A stretch of 64,000 nt of DNA from Charina bottae (GCA_023362775.1 JALMGJ010000002.1:109725481-109789480), one strand, 5' to 3'. Shown: positions 47,957 through 59,289, counted from the first letter of the stretch. The notes: generated from the letters alone by a model not told the origin. A program made the numbers and translations.

Positions 47957-49288
47957 AATACTCTCAAATTTCTGATCTGATTTTTACAACTAATAAAATG
48001 CTGTAAATGTTTCTCTCTTTTTTTAAATTTAACATGCAAAGCAAACATTTATACCACTACTTCTTTAAATTACTAGAAAACTATCATAGAAAACATATTA
48101 GAGCTAATTTTCACTTTATTCCATGTGCAAGAGTCATAAATATAGGAGAAATGTAGTACAGGAAAGAAGGGTGTAGCAAAGAAGGTTCTCAAGGCATTGG
48201 CCTGGCCTCTGGAATGGATGATGATGGTGATCAAGAAGATGCTGAATGGTGGAGATGATGAAGATATTTTCTTGATCATCCATGCAACTGTTGCACAAAG
48301 ATGTTGTTCTTCTGAGCATGGAGATTTCACTTAATTATCCGTGATATTACTGGTCACTGATGGATGATCCTTAAGGGATTTGTTTAATTCTTTTAAAGGT
48401 CACCGGGGGATAAAAGTATACCATTCACTAATATCTTTCATTGTTTCAGTGGTGCATAAATATAGATTTTCTTTCATTTGTCCTGCACTGACTACCAATT
48501 GAGTGCATTTCATTACTTCGATTCTAATATTCCACAAGAGAGGTAGGAAAGGAGAAAAATAGAAAAAAGTTAGAAAGGTAAGAGATCGTCTTTATGCTAA
48601 TTTATTCTATATAATGGTGCTTTATCACATTTTCTTTTACTAAACTATGTTCCATATTCATTAACCTTTCTTCTTCAAGGGAAGACTCCAACCGCTACGT
48701 TTGCTGTTTCTGTACTTAGTTATTTTCAGCAAGGTTGTGCTCTAGAAGTCACAACAGAACTGTACACCTTTACATTAAGAGCAATGTTCATAGTGATACC
48801 TCTTCTACTGTTTGCAATATTACTATCCTCACTGTGGATCAAGACTAGTCTGCAATTTACTCTGCTGCTCTGGCTGAATTATCATAAGACTGTCACATAG
48901 ATTCTATTGTCAGAAGATTATTCAAAATTATACTATGAAATTCCCAGCTTTTAATATAAATTGAATTTGTACATCATCGCTTTTGTATATTACCTTCGTA
49001 GAAAGTTTTTTAAAAGATGGGAGATTCATGCTTCTTTTACATTGCTGTGATATCCAAATTGTGCCTTCATAAATTCAGGTGTTAAAAATTTGCCCGTTGC
49101 TTTGGTGGGTCATCTGGGGTATTTAGTGAAATGCTAGTTAAGGATGTCAGAGATATTTATGGAGATTTCTTGTGTAACATATAAATTGTAAAGATATGTT
49201 TCAATTGTCATTCATCCTTAAGCAGATACAGGAATTCTGTTTTCATCAAATACACAGGAAATGCATTCCTGATGTCCACTATGGTTTA
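47957..49288. other. Unassigned flank, duplicate copy
   Basis: Duplicate of 41760-43091. No gene or repeat recognised. Confidence 0.4.
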
Positions 49289-49639
49289 TTTAAACATAGG
49301 GTGACCATACGTCCCGTTTTGAACGGGACAGTCCCGTTATTTTAGCATTTTTCAACCGTCCCGTCGTTTTGATCAAAATCTCAATTTTGTCCCTTTTTTA
49401 AACCTGGCGGGAAGGAGGACAGGAAGACAGGAAGGAGGACTGGAGCCGGACTTGCCATTGGAGGCAGCCCGGAAGAGGCCCTATCAGCGCGGCAACTGGA
49501 AGCCTAGTTGCCACGTGCGAGCCCAGCAGCAGAAGCAGCACCACAGTCCAGGTTCCTGCCTCCTTACCTGATCCTGAGATTGTTTGCCCAGCAGTGGTGA
49601 GGCCAGGGAAAGCAGGCACGGGAAGGTTGTGGAAAGAGG

Positions 49640-49684
<45 letters not shown>

Positions 49685-49742
49685 TGCGCAGATTACTTGC
49701 TCAGCATAATCGCGTGCACACACGCACACACACACACACACC
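49640..49742. repeat. (TG)n and (CA)n arrays, inverted
   Basis: (TG)n at 49640-49680 and (CA)n at about 49720-49742 flank a short GC-rich spacer and can pair. Confidence 0.9.
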
Positions 49743-49837
49743 CTCTTTCTCCAGCCTCCCTGCAACAGGTGCGGGTGCATTTGGTCATGGGGAGGCTGGA
49801 GAAAGACGGTGTGGGGTGCGTGTGTGTGTATGTGTGC

Positions 49838-50029
49838 GCATCTGATCGGGCTTGGCCGAGGGAGGAGAGTTGTCAGGCCGCCGAGCAGGAGAATCCGGCT
49901 GTGCTCGGCTGCTTCAGCCATACCACTCCACCCCTTGCTGCCCGGTGAAGCTCCCCAGGGTGGCCGCTCCTGCTTCTCCTGCTCGGCGGCCCGACAACTC
50001 TCCTCCCTCGGCCAAGCCCGATCAGATGC
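49838..50029. repeat. Palindrome with 54-bp arms
   Basis: 49838-49891 (gcatctgatcgggcttggcc...) pairs with 49976-50029 at 53 of 54 bases. TG/CA runs extend the stem outward. Confidence 0.85.
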
Positions 50030-50189
50030 ACACACACACACACACACTCACAGGACAGACGGCCCTGGCAGGAGCTGGCCATGCTGGGGGGCTTCAGCGG
50101 GTGGTGAGGGGCGGAGTGGTATGGCTGAAGCCTCCCAGCATGGCCGGCTCCTGCCGAGGGCAGTCTGTCCTGTGAGTGTGTGTGTGTGT
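50030..50189. repeat. Second palindrome, TG/CA ended
   Basis: The left arm 50030-50098 (CA run, 'tcacaggacagacggccc', 'gccatgctggggggcttcagc') pairs imperfectly with 50124-50189. Confidence 0.8.
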
Positions 50190-50402
50190 ATGCATCTGAT
50201 TGAGCTTGGGCGAGGGAGGAGAGTTGTCGGGCCGCCGAGCAGGAGAAGCAGGAGCCGGCCACCCTGGGGAGCTTCAGCGGGCAGCAAGGGGTGGAGTGGT
50301 GTGGCTGAAGCAGCCGAGCGCAGCCGGCTCCTCCTGCTTCTCCTGCTCTGCGGCGGTGGCAGCAGCAGCGACTCTCCTCCCTCCCTCGGCCAAGCCCGAG
50401 GG
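50190..50402. repeat. Third, more decayed palindrome
   Basis: 50190-50245 repeats the arm of the first palindrome and pairs imperfectly with 50339-50402. Confidence 0.75.
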
Positions 50403-50582
50403 GGATGGGGCAGTGGTGGGCCTCCATCCCCTCCATCCCCGCCCCTTGTTCCCCAGCCGATGACGGTGCTGTGTGCACAGTGTGTGTACTCCGGCCTCCC
50501 CCAAACACACCAGCTCTGACGCACCATTTACTGCTAGAAGAAAAAAAAACCTTTAAAAATAAAAAATTAAAATTAAAATCCG

Positions 50583-50700
50583 AGCCAATCATGCTGATGG
50601 GGGCGGGGTTTGCAGGCGGGAGCCAATCATGTGGGGTGGGAGTGGGGTTTGCCGGTGGGAGCCAATTGCGTGGACTGGGGGCGGAGTTTGGAGGCCGGCA
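50583..50700. repeat. CCAAT minisatellite near hAT right end
   Basis: Three copies of 'gagccaatcatgctgatggg' followed by 'ggcggggtttgcaggcgg'. Related to 6893-7055 in the other hAT, same orientation but at the opposite end. Confidence 0.8.
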
Positions 50701-50938
50701 TGGTGGCATAAGACCCTGTCCCATTTTGCCATCCCAAAAGTCCCGTTTTTGTCTGAAGGAAATATGGTCAGCCTATTTAAACATCCAAGTCTGAATCATA
50801 GCTTTAAAATTAGGATGTCCTAGGTTCACATAGAAATGCATCCTTTAAAAATTGTATGTAACTGTGTAATGAAAATGGTTCCCTGAAAATTTTGATCCAG
50901 TTTTGTTTAATTTTAAAACATGATACTTTGAAATGAGA

Positions 50939-51062
50939 TTTATTTATTTATTTGTTTGTTTGTTTATTTAACATAGTTATATGGTTGCCCATCTACCAAG
51001 GCACTCTGGGTGGTGAACAAATAAAAACAACAATTAAAAAAAGAACTATATAGGCAAAATTA
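50939..51062 (-). mobile_element. CR1-like LINE 3' end
   Basis: (ATTT)n and (TTTG)n followed by 'ggttgcccatctaccaagg' and 'actctgggtggtgaacaa'. Very short, 5' truncated. Confidence 0.7.
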
Positions 51063-51070
51063 TACATGCC

Positions 51071-51381
51071 TAAAGGTAAAGGTTCCCCCCGCACAGTTGT
51101 GCAGTCGTGTCCGACTCTAGGGGCCGGTGCTCATCTCCGTTTGTTAGCCAAAGAGCCAGCGTTGTCCGAAGACGCTTCCACGGTCATGTGGCCGCATGAC
51201 GCATGCAGAACACTGTTTCCTACCCACCGAAGTGGTACCTATTCATCTACTTGCATTTGCATGCTTTCGAATTGCTAGGTTGGCAAGAGCTGGAGCTAGT
51301 GCGGGAGCTCACTCCACACGCAGGGCTAGGGATTCGAACCTCCGAACTTGCGATCGACAAGCCTGGCGTCTTACCCGCTGA
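51071..51381 (-). mobile_element. Sauria-type SINE, nearly full length
   Basis: Same family and strand as the other copies. The first dozen or so bases of the tRNA-like head are missing at 51381. No clear target duplication. Confidence 0.87.
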
Positions 51382-52399
51382 GAGTGTCATTAAAAAAGCA
51401 TCCTTGTCAAATATTCCTTTAGCTTCATCAAAATTTGACTATACAAAGATGGTTCCTCCCTGTCACTTAGGGTTTTTCTAACCTAATAAAAACTTGTAGT
51501 GGCTAGGAAATGTTTTCAAGGCTTGTGTCTTGGCAAAGAATGAAATTCATTTACTTATCAAATTAATGAGAATGTAGGAAAGGTTTTCTGAAGAGAAAAA
51601 ATAAGGAAGACTAAGCTGCAAAAATAATAAATCTGCCCTATTGGGGGGAAAAGGAACAAAAATAAATCATTTTCAGAATTATGTCTGAATATTAAACAAC
51701 AGGAATTAAGGAAACTGGAAGACAAAAGAAAAAAATATACCATTCTAACCAGTTTGGCTGTGTTATTGAGTTTTTTTAGCACTATGTTTATGTAACAGGA
51801 AACATTATTTTACTCTAGGAAAGAAAGCTAGTAGATAGTCTATATTTAAAATGCTCACAAAGATGGGTTTTTGGTAAAGATCTTAATTTCCTACTTCTGG
51901 GGTTGAAGAGAGATAGCTGTAACCTCTCACCATTTTCTTGTTTCATGAGGCAATTTCACATGATGAATAATTATGAAAACAACCTACACAACACAATAAA
52001 AATACATAATGATTTTCTGGCATGTATTACTATGTTTTTGTAGTCCAAAGAGGATGTTATTATAATGTGACATTCCTACTGTCTCCCCCCTTTTTTTGTT
52101 ATTGAAACAAGACATCAAGAGAAAAATGAAACACGACATCAAGAGAAAAATGAAAAAATAAATTAAAAAGAAAAAATAAACCGGAGACCAAAAATGAAAA
52201 CCCAAAAAAGAAAATTGGGATCTTAAGAAGTACAAACATTTTAAACAATCACATTTAATTTATCAACAGTATGTAGAATTATATTTGCACAAATTAAGAT
52301 AACTCTCTTGGGAGGGAGATGGGCAGTGGGAAAATTTGATGAATGAATGAATGAATTAATTAATTAATTTTCAGGAAAAACATTCATATACAGTAGCTA
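51382..52399. other. No feature seen
   Basis: AT-rich. A 28-bp direct repeat 'gacatcaagagaaaaatgaa' occurs at 52111 and 52136. No gene. Confidence 0.35.
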
Positions 52400-52830
52400 A
52401 TGGAATGGTGACCAGACTTAAATAAATGTATCCTTTATTGTGGAATTTTTCAAAACTCTTTGTTGCTCTTAATTTTCAGTCAGACCAATTTCCTACACAT
52501 TTAAATACCACTGATTCAATAAAAGATGTATTTTAATTTTCCATTATTTTGTAATAACAAATCTGACAACAACAGAAACATAAACTATTTCTCATAGTGA
52601 AACAATGTATATGTCTTAGGAAATATTTACAATAAAATAACAAGAGGATTCATCATGAAAGACTTTGGGGTGATTTTTCCAATTTCTTCAAAAACTTTCA
52701 ACTAAAAGAACTTTTACTTCACTACACTTTTTCTTTTCTTTCCTTTTCTTTTGTATTTCTATTTCTTTTTCTTTTTCTAACTTTTAACTATGTATTGTAA
52801 AATTCTAATAAAAATTTTTTAAAAAGAAAG
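52400..52830 (+). repeat. L1-like or half-L1-like 3' tail plus unclassified repeat
   Basis: 52470-52620 resembles 32440-32640. 52720-52830 is T-rich then 'gtaaaattctaataaaaat' and A-rich, like the tails of the half-L1-like family. Confidence 0.4.
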
Positions 52831-52972
52831 AACTCATTGGGCAATTTTTACCAAATATAATAAAATTTAGCCATTTACTACAATCCCACCAGTACAATCT
52901 AGTAAGTTTACAATTTATATAGTGTATTTTTAGCAGAGGGTACTACCATATTTATCTTCATCATTACTTCTT

Positions 52973-54861
52973 TTTTATTTTTATAGTAAATTTTATTAGG
53001 TTTCAAGAGGAGAATAAAAACTATAAAAAACAAAAACAAAAAGCTACAAAGAAAGAAAAAAAACTAAAAAAGTGCAGAAACACAAGAGAATTTTTTTTCA
53101 AATTTACAAAAAGATGTGGCTTCCGACTGTTAACAGCAAGGATATACAAAAATTTCCATAATCAATCTCTTACTCTATATTAAACCAAAACATCACATTA
53201 TTTCTATAAGTCATTCCACTTTAACACATAAAAATCACTAAGTACAGGTACTCCTCCCCCTTATATTAAAATAAAGAAAAAATTTCATATAAACCTCCTA
53301 AATATCATTCTCTCCTCCAAAAGATAAAAACATATTTAATTATTCCCTTCCTACCACTATTCTATACATTTCTGTCTACTCTAATAAGAATCAAATTAAA
53401 AAGCACATAAGTTGTCTGCTCTGATACTTAATAGTACAACAATTTTTCTCTTCAATTAGTAGAACAATTTTAATAATCCCAATCTTAATAAACCCCAAAA
53501 ATCAAAGACAATTCAAAACAGTAATTCCATATCTTTAAAAGGGAATAACATCAATCAACTCCTTAAAGCAAACCAGATAAACATTCTTTAACCCTAATAC
53601 AACAGTTTTAATAATTTTAGTCTTAATTAACCCAAAAAAAAAACCAGTCCAAAACAGTAAATCCAAATATTTAAAGGCAAATAGCATCAATCAAATCCTT
53701 GAAGCAAAGCAGATGAACATTCTTCAACCCTTATCCCACTTCAAAATAAACCAAAGCAGTTACATATCCCCACAATGTGCACAGAGCTTTCCTCTTGAAA
53801 GAATCAAACAGCCCAACTGCCCCCCTCAAAGATTCCTGGTTCTTTTCATGGCATTCCACCAGGAGATCGATTTTACTTATGGCTTGCAGATCACTCTCTC
53901 CCTTAGATTTCTCCAACTCCATTATCCAATCTTCATCCGGCATCTTGATAAAAATCCCAATCTCAGTCTTAAAAAAAAACCTTTCTATCGCTCTTAAATT
54001 CCTCAGTTTCATCCACCACATCCCCAACCTGATGGCACATTTTAGATCTCATATTTTCCACAATGTCCTGGATATCTTGCATAAAAGCTTGATAGAAGTC
54101 AGAAGAAATCTGTTTAAAATCCTGGTGAAAGTCAGAAAGCATCTGTTTGAAATCCTCCATGTCTCATGCAGTAGATTATGGCGCCCCCTAGGAGCTCAAC
54201 CAGCGAAAGTCGAAGATATGGAAGAGTTCCAAAGTGTGTTTACACAAAGTGAGAGTGAGACAGCAGACAGTTCTCAAGGGAAAGTGAGAACAGAAAACTG
54301 AAGGTTCAAATCAGCCGATTCAATGTGTAGGAAAATGCTAATATCTTCAAATTTAATACAAAAATAATAACAGGAAGACAATTGTTTACTCTTAATCTTT
54401 GGAATTTCCTTTGGAAGGAAAATGAAATCCAAAACTTAAAAGAATTTTTTTTAAAGTAATCCCAAAAATAATGCTAAGCACCAAGAGAACCAGCTTCTCC
54501 TCGCTGTAGAAAGCCACTCTTGGGGTACATGTACTTTTAAAAAAAAATACAAATTGGTGATTTAGAAATGGGGTGGCCGGTCTTAGTCTCCCTTTAAGGC
54601 TACAGCGCAGCTTGGAAATGGTGACGTCCCAGCCTCCCAGCTGCTCTTAACAGTCGAGCGTGAAATGCTGTTTGCGATCTTCTGGCTGCAAGCAGCCATC
54701 CGGAGGACAGATGGGATGATTCCAGGTATTCTCCTTGATCCGGATAATGTTTCTGGGCTTCAGGAAAACTACCTGAGCCCGAAAAAAATTACCGTGTTGT
54801 CAGCTCCTCCTGCTGAACCAGCGGGCACAGCCGTTCAGTCCCCCATTCCCACTGGACGCCC
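52973..54861 (-). mobile_element. Half-L1-like non-autonomous LINE, complete
   Basis: 1.9 kb on the minus strand, bounded by the 17-bp duplication CTTCATCATTACTTCTT (52956-52972 and 54862-54878). It has a GC-rich 5' leader (54540-54861), a coiled-coil ORF (53731-54160) and an AT-rich 3' region ending in AATAAA and A runs. There is no endonuclease or RT, so it depends on another LINE. Copies A and B at 11690-13550 belong to the same family. Confidence 0.85.
53731..54160 (-). pseudogene. ORF1-like coiled-coil protein of half-L1-like element
   Basis: It starts MEDFKQMLSDFHQDFKQISS (ATG at 54160), with a heptad-like run rich in F, D and Q. It continues in a second frame (53731-54027) with DWIMELEKSKGESDLQ and ends WGYVTALVYFEVG. 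A frameshift lies at the T/A run near 53975-53982. Like L1 ORF1p it may trimerise through the coiled coil, but no RRM is seen. Confidence 0.55.
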
Positions 54862-54878
54862 CTTCATCATTACTTCTT

Positions 54879-55617
54879 CATGAGCAAAATTTAAAGGAAT
54901 TCTATAGTAGAAAAAGTTCCAGTAAGAGTCATCAAATTTTAAATCTCTTTTTAAAGAGTTATGTTATTACTGTTTAACATATATGAGCATTATCTGGCTG
55001 TTTATTATATTTTTGTAAGCTTCTTCAGAACTATTAAAGGCAAGAGCTTCAGCATGTCAAACCAAGACAGACATTCTAGCTACAATTTGGAGATACCTAA
55101 TGGGCTGCACTTTGATATCACATTAAGTAATTATTTATGGTTACATGAACAAGCCTAAATAAGCCTTCAGTTAGCTCCCTTTGCTCTCTCTTTGCAGCTT
55201 GGCACTAAAGTTTGGACAACATTTGCTTCTACTTTTGTACAATTGCACCTGATCATATTACCTGAAGTAAAAAAAATGAGGTTAATAATAAATATAGATT
55301 GTTTGAAGCATACCAACTTAAAAACTCCTAGATAATTGCCTGCAGGCATGCTGTCAGCACAGATTAACATGACAAGATGATACCAAGGGATAGCAGAAGA
55401 CTGTGAATACACTTCATAGGCTTGGGGATCACTGTTATTGGGGTAAAATGTTGTCAAAATCTCTTGATTTGAAGGAAGTAATAGGCGTACAGTACTTCTT
55501 GCTACAGTACATCAATGGGTATATTGCATTTCATCAATAAGGACATGGGGTATCATTAATTACCTTTCCTTTCTAATGACGTCAACATTCTCCTTGTTCC
55601 AACAATAATTGTTCTAG
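54879..55617. other. No feature seen
   Basis: Short frames only. No gene or repeat that I can name. Confidence 0.3.
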
Positions 55618-55619
55618 AG

Positions 55620-55697
55620 CAGTGTTTTTCAAACTTTGCAACTTTAAGATGTGTGGACTTCAACTCCCAAAATTCCCCAGCCAGCAGGTTAGATTCT
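55620..55697. mobile_element. hAT-like MITE fragment
   Basis: Begins CAGTGTTTTTCAAACTTTGC, then 'gtgtggacttcaactcccaa' and 'attccccagccagca'. This is half of a palindromic MITE that I recall as common in squamates. The other half is missing. Confidence 0.55.
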
Positions 55698-55764
55698 CAG
55701 AGAGTATAAATCATTTGAAATCATTAGAGGACAGGAGAGAGAGAAAAAAAATCATATTATTCAC

Positions 55765-55925
55765 CCAAAGTGAGTGTAATATAATGATTAAGGTACTAAA
55801 CCTGGAATCCCCACTCAACTACAGGTTTCACTGAGTGATTTTGTGCCAATCACTCTCTGCCCAGGGGACACAATTAGGGGAGACCTTTGCATTCTCTCAG
55901 GGAAAAGTGGGATGTAAATGAAATA
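55765..55925 (+). mobile_element. Second SINE family, decayed copy
   Basis: 'gtgtaatataatgattaagg' and 'gccaatcactctctgccc' match the layout of the SINE at 28290. Confidence 0.4.
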
Positions 55926-56004
55926 AATAAATACAATTTGGTATCCAGTTTTCAAATATGATGTTTGTAGGGCTTATTTTATCGCTATTTATAAATTTGT
56001 TTAA

Positions 56005-56038
<34 letters not shown>

Positions 56039-56078
56039 AAATCTTTCCATTAATTTTTTTAAAATTCATTCAAGACAA

Positions 56079-56158
56079 TTGTTTTTATACCATGCATTGC
56101 TCTGGTGGTTTCCTGCTGCTTCTAAGAGATTATGCTATCATTCATTCATATATATATA

Positions 56159-56196
<38 letters not shown>

Positions 56197-58832
56197 TATA
56201 TATATTCATGAATATATATATATTCATATATATACTGGGGTACAACCTCAAAAACGACAGAATGCTTTCAGTTCGAATCCAAGGCAAACCATTCAACATC
56301 ACAGTGATCCAAGTCTATACCCCAACCACTGATGCCAAAGAAGCTGAAGTTGACCGGTTCTATGAAGACCTACAACACCTTCTAGAACTAACACCAAAAA
56401 AAGATGTCCTTTTCATCATAGGGGACTGGAATGCTAAGGTAGGAAGTCAAAAAATAACCGGAATAACAGGCAAGTTCGGCCTCGGAGTACAAAATGAAGC
56501 AGGGCAAAGGCTAATAGAGTTTTGTCAAGAGAACACACTGGTCATAGCAAACACTCTTTTCCAACAACACAAGAGACGACTCTACACATGGACATCACCA
56601 GATGGTCAATACCGAAATCAGATTGATTATATACTTTGCAGCCAAAGATGGAGAAGCTCTATACAATCAGCAAAAACAAGACCTGGAGCTGACTGTGGCT
56701 CAGATCATGAGCTTCTTATCGCAAAATTTAGGCTTAAATTGAAGAACGTAGAGAAAACCACTAGACCACTCAGGTATGACCTAAATCATATCCCTTATGA
56801 ATATACAGTGGAGGTGAGGAATAGATTTAAAGGATTAGATCTGGTAGACAGAGTGCCTGAAGAACTATGGATGGAGGTTCGTAACATTGTACAGGAGGCA
56901 GCAACTAAAACCATCCCAAAGAAAAAGAAATGCAAGAAAGCAAAGTGGCTGACTGATGAGGCTTTACAAATAGCTGAGGAAAGAAGGGAAGCAGAAGGCA
57001 AGGGAGAAAGGGAAAGATATAAACAACTGAATGCAGAATTCCAGAGAATAGCAAGGAGAGATAAGAAGGCCTTCTTAAATGAACAATGCAAAGAAATTGA
57101 GGAAAACAATAGAATGGGGAAGACTAGAGATCTCTTCAAGAAAATCGGAGATATCAAGGGAACGTTTTGTGCAAAGATGAGCATGATAAAGGACAAAAAA
57201 GGCAGGGACCTAACAGAAGCAGAAGAGATTAAGAAGAGGTGGCAAGAATACACAGAAGAACTATACAAGAAAGATCTTAATATCCCTGATAAATACGATG
57301 GTGTGGTCACTGACCTTGAGCCAGACATCCTAGAGAGTGAAGTCAAGTGGGCCTTAGGAAGCATTACTAACAACAAAGCTAGCGGAGAAGACAGTATCCC
57401 AGCTGAGCTATTTAAAATCCTAAAAGATGATGCTGTTAAAGTGCTGCACTCAATATGCCAACAAATTTGGAAAACTCAACAGTGGCCACAGGATTGGAAA
57501 AGGTCAGTTTACGTTCCAATTCCAAAGAAAGGCAATGCCAAAGAATGTTCAAACTACCGTACAATTGCGCTCATTTCACATGCCAGCAAGGTTATGCTCA
57601 AAATCCTACAAGCTAGGCTTCAGCAGCATGTGAACCGAGAACTACCAGAAGTGCAAGCTGGGTTTCGAAGAGGCAGAGGAACTAGAGATCAGATTGCCAA
57701 CATTCGCTGGATCATGGAAAAAGCAAGAGAGTTCCAGAAAAACATCTACTTCTGCTTCATTGACTACGCTAAAGCCTTTGATTGTGTGGATCACAACAAA
57801 CTGTGGCAAAGTCTTAAAGAGATGGGAGTACCAGACCACCTTACCTGTCTCCTGAGAAACCTGTATGTGGGTCAAGAAGCAACAGTTAGAACCGGACATG
57901 GAACAACTGACTGGTTCAAAATTGGGAAAGGAGTACGACAAGGCTGTATATTATTACCCTGCTTATTTAACTTATATGCAGAGTACATCATGAGAAATGC
58001 CGGGCTGGATGAATCACAAGCCGGAGTTAAGATTGCCGGGAAAAATATCAACAACCTGAGATATGCAGACGATACCACCCTAATGGCAGAAAGTGAAGAG
58101 GAACTAAAGAGCCTCTTGATGAGGGTGAAAGAGGAGAGTGCAAAAGCTGGCTTGAAACTCAACATTAAAAAAACCCAGATCATGGCATCTGGTCCCATCA
58201 CTTCCTGGCAAATAGAAGGGGAAGAAATGGAAGCAGTGACAGATTTTATTTTCTTGGGCTCCAAGATCACCGCAGACGGTGACTGCAGCCATGAAATTAA
58301 AAGACGCTTGCTCCTTGGAAGGAAAGCTATGGCAAACCTAGACAGCATATTAAAAAGCAGAGACATCACCTTGCCGACAAAGGTCCGTATAGTTAAAGCT
58401 ATGGTTTTTCCAGTAGCAATGTATGGCTGTGAGAGTTGGACCATAAGGAAGGCTGAGCGCCGAAGAATTGATGCTTTCGAGCTGTGGTGCTGGAGAAGAC
58501 TCTTGAGAGTCCCTTGGACTGCAAGGAGGTCAAACCAGTCAAGCCTAAAGGAAATCAACCCTGACTGCTCATTGGAAGAACAGATGCCGAAGCTGAAGCT
58601 CAAATACTTTGGCCACCTAATGAGAAGAGAGGACTCACTGGAAAAGACCCTGATGCTGGGAAAGACTGAGGGCAAAAGGAGAAGGGGACGGCAGAGGATG
58701 AGATGGTTAGATAGCATCACCAATGTAATGAACATGAATTTGAGTAAACTCCGAGAGACAGTGGAGGACAGGAAGGCCTGGCGTGCTATGGTCCATGAGG
58801 TCACGAAGAGTCGGATACGACTGAACGACTGA
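56079..58832 (+). CDS. BovB ORF2: partial endonuclease plus complete reverse transcriptase
   Basis: 917 residues are open. The first 53 come from flanking AT repeat and are not BovB, so no native start is present. BovB sequence begins GYNLKNDR. The endonuclease lacks its N-terminal motifs but keeps IIGDWNAKVG (about 114-122) and CGSDHELL. RT has motif A FIDYAKAFD (560-568), motif B GVRQGCILLPCLFNLYAEYIM, motif C YADD (662-665), then FIFLGSKITADGDCSHEI, MYGCESWT, WCWRRLLRVPWTARRSNQ and the end VHEVTKSRIRLND. Absence of lesions over 865 codons marks a recent insertion. Endonuclease activity is not expected. Expression is doubtful. Confidence 0.93.
56146..56232. repeat. (AT)n tract, left of BovB
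   Basis: 'tattcatatatatata' repeats. The same pattern lies at 58850-58960, so the BovB sits inside one AT-rich array. Confidence 0.95.
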
Positions 58833-58849
58833 ACAACAACAACAACAAA
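56233..58849 (+). mobile_element. RTE/BovB LINE, 5' truncated, intact remaining frame
   Basis: Starts within the endonuclease domain and ends with the BovB 3' end (AGAGTCGGATACGACTGAAC, then (CAA)n). It is inserted into an (AT)n array. The remaining coding region has no stop or frameshift. Confidence 0.95.
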
Positions 58850-58853
58850 TATA

Positions 58854-58887
<34 letters not shown>

Positions 58888-58922
58888 TATATATATATAT
58901 ATATATATATTCAATATATATA

Positions 58923-58962
<40 letters not shown>
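58850..58962. repeat. (AT)n tract, right of BovB
   Basis: Alternating AT with 'attcat' interruptions as at 56146-56232, consistent with duplication or splitting of one array. Confidence 0.95.
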
Positions 58963-59289
58963 TGATTTTTAGAAATAATATCTGACAAACTTGGCAAAAT
59001 ATTCATGACTTTAGCCAAGATATTGTATTAAAAATAATAAACTAATGGTCATAGTTGGATATGCCTTCTGCTTCTGGTTTCCAGGTGGAAATTAATTTTT
59101 CATGATGCAATACTGTATATATATAAAGCTGTACAGGAAAGATACACAAACTGAAAGGTAGTCTAAGTCTCTTCCATCTTCTTGTCTCTAGAATATATTC
59201 TTTGTGTTTGGCTTTGAAATTATATATGTGTGTCTGTTTGATGGTCACAACAGTCTGGTGAGTTTCATTTTAGCTAAGAGATGGTAACT

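Larger units (their letters stand above)
43354..49549. repeat. Tandem segmental duplication, copy 2
   Basis: 6196 bp matching 37174-43352 at a constant offset of 6197 after a 17-bp insertion at about 43561-43577 (a repeat of 'gaagaataattattatt'). One extra T (43353) lies at the junction. Its far edge is simply where the hAT continues. Confidence 0.97.
49297..50775. mobile_element. Non-autonomous hAT transposon, complete
   Basis: Ends TAGGGTGACCATA (left) and the complement of TATGGTCAGCCTA (right) bound 1479 bp. TTTAAACA flanks both sides (49289-49296 and 50776-50783), the 8-bp hAT duplication. No transposase is present. Inside are (TG)n and (CA)n arrays, a row of large GC-rich palindromes (49838-50400) and three copies of a CCAAT minisatellite (50583-50700). 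The many open frames (e.g. 49809-50519, 49873-50724) are repeat artefacts. Confidence 0.9.

Noticed and set aside
49484..50794. Overlapping frames of 159-283 residues with VCVCVC and HTHTHT runs
   Set aside because: Produced by (TG)n/(CA)n and palindromes in the second hAT.
56795..58963. Long minus-strand frames (193 and 363 residues) opposite the BovB
   Set aside because: Antisense shadows of the BovB ORF2, which has all the RT motifs on the plus strand.
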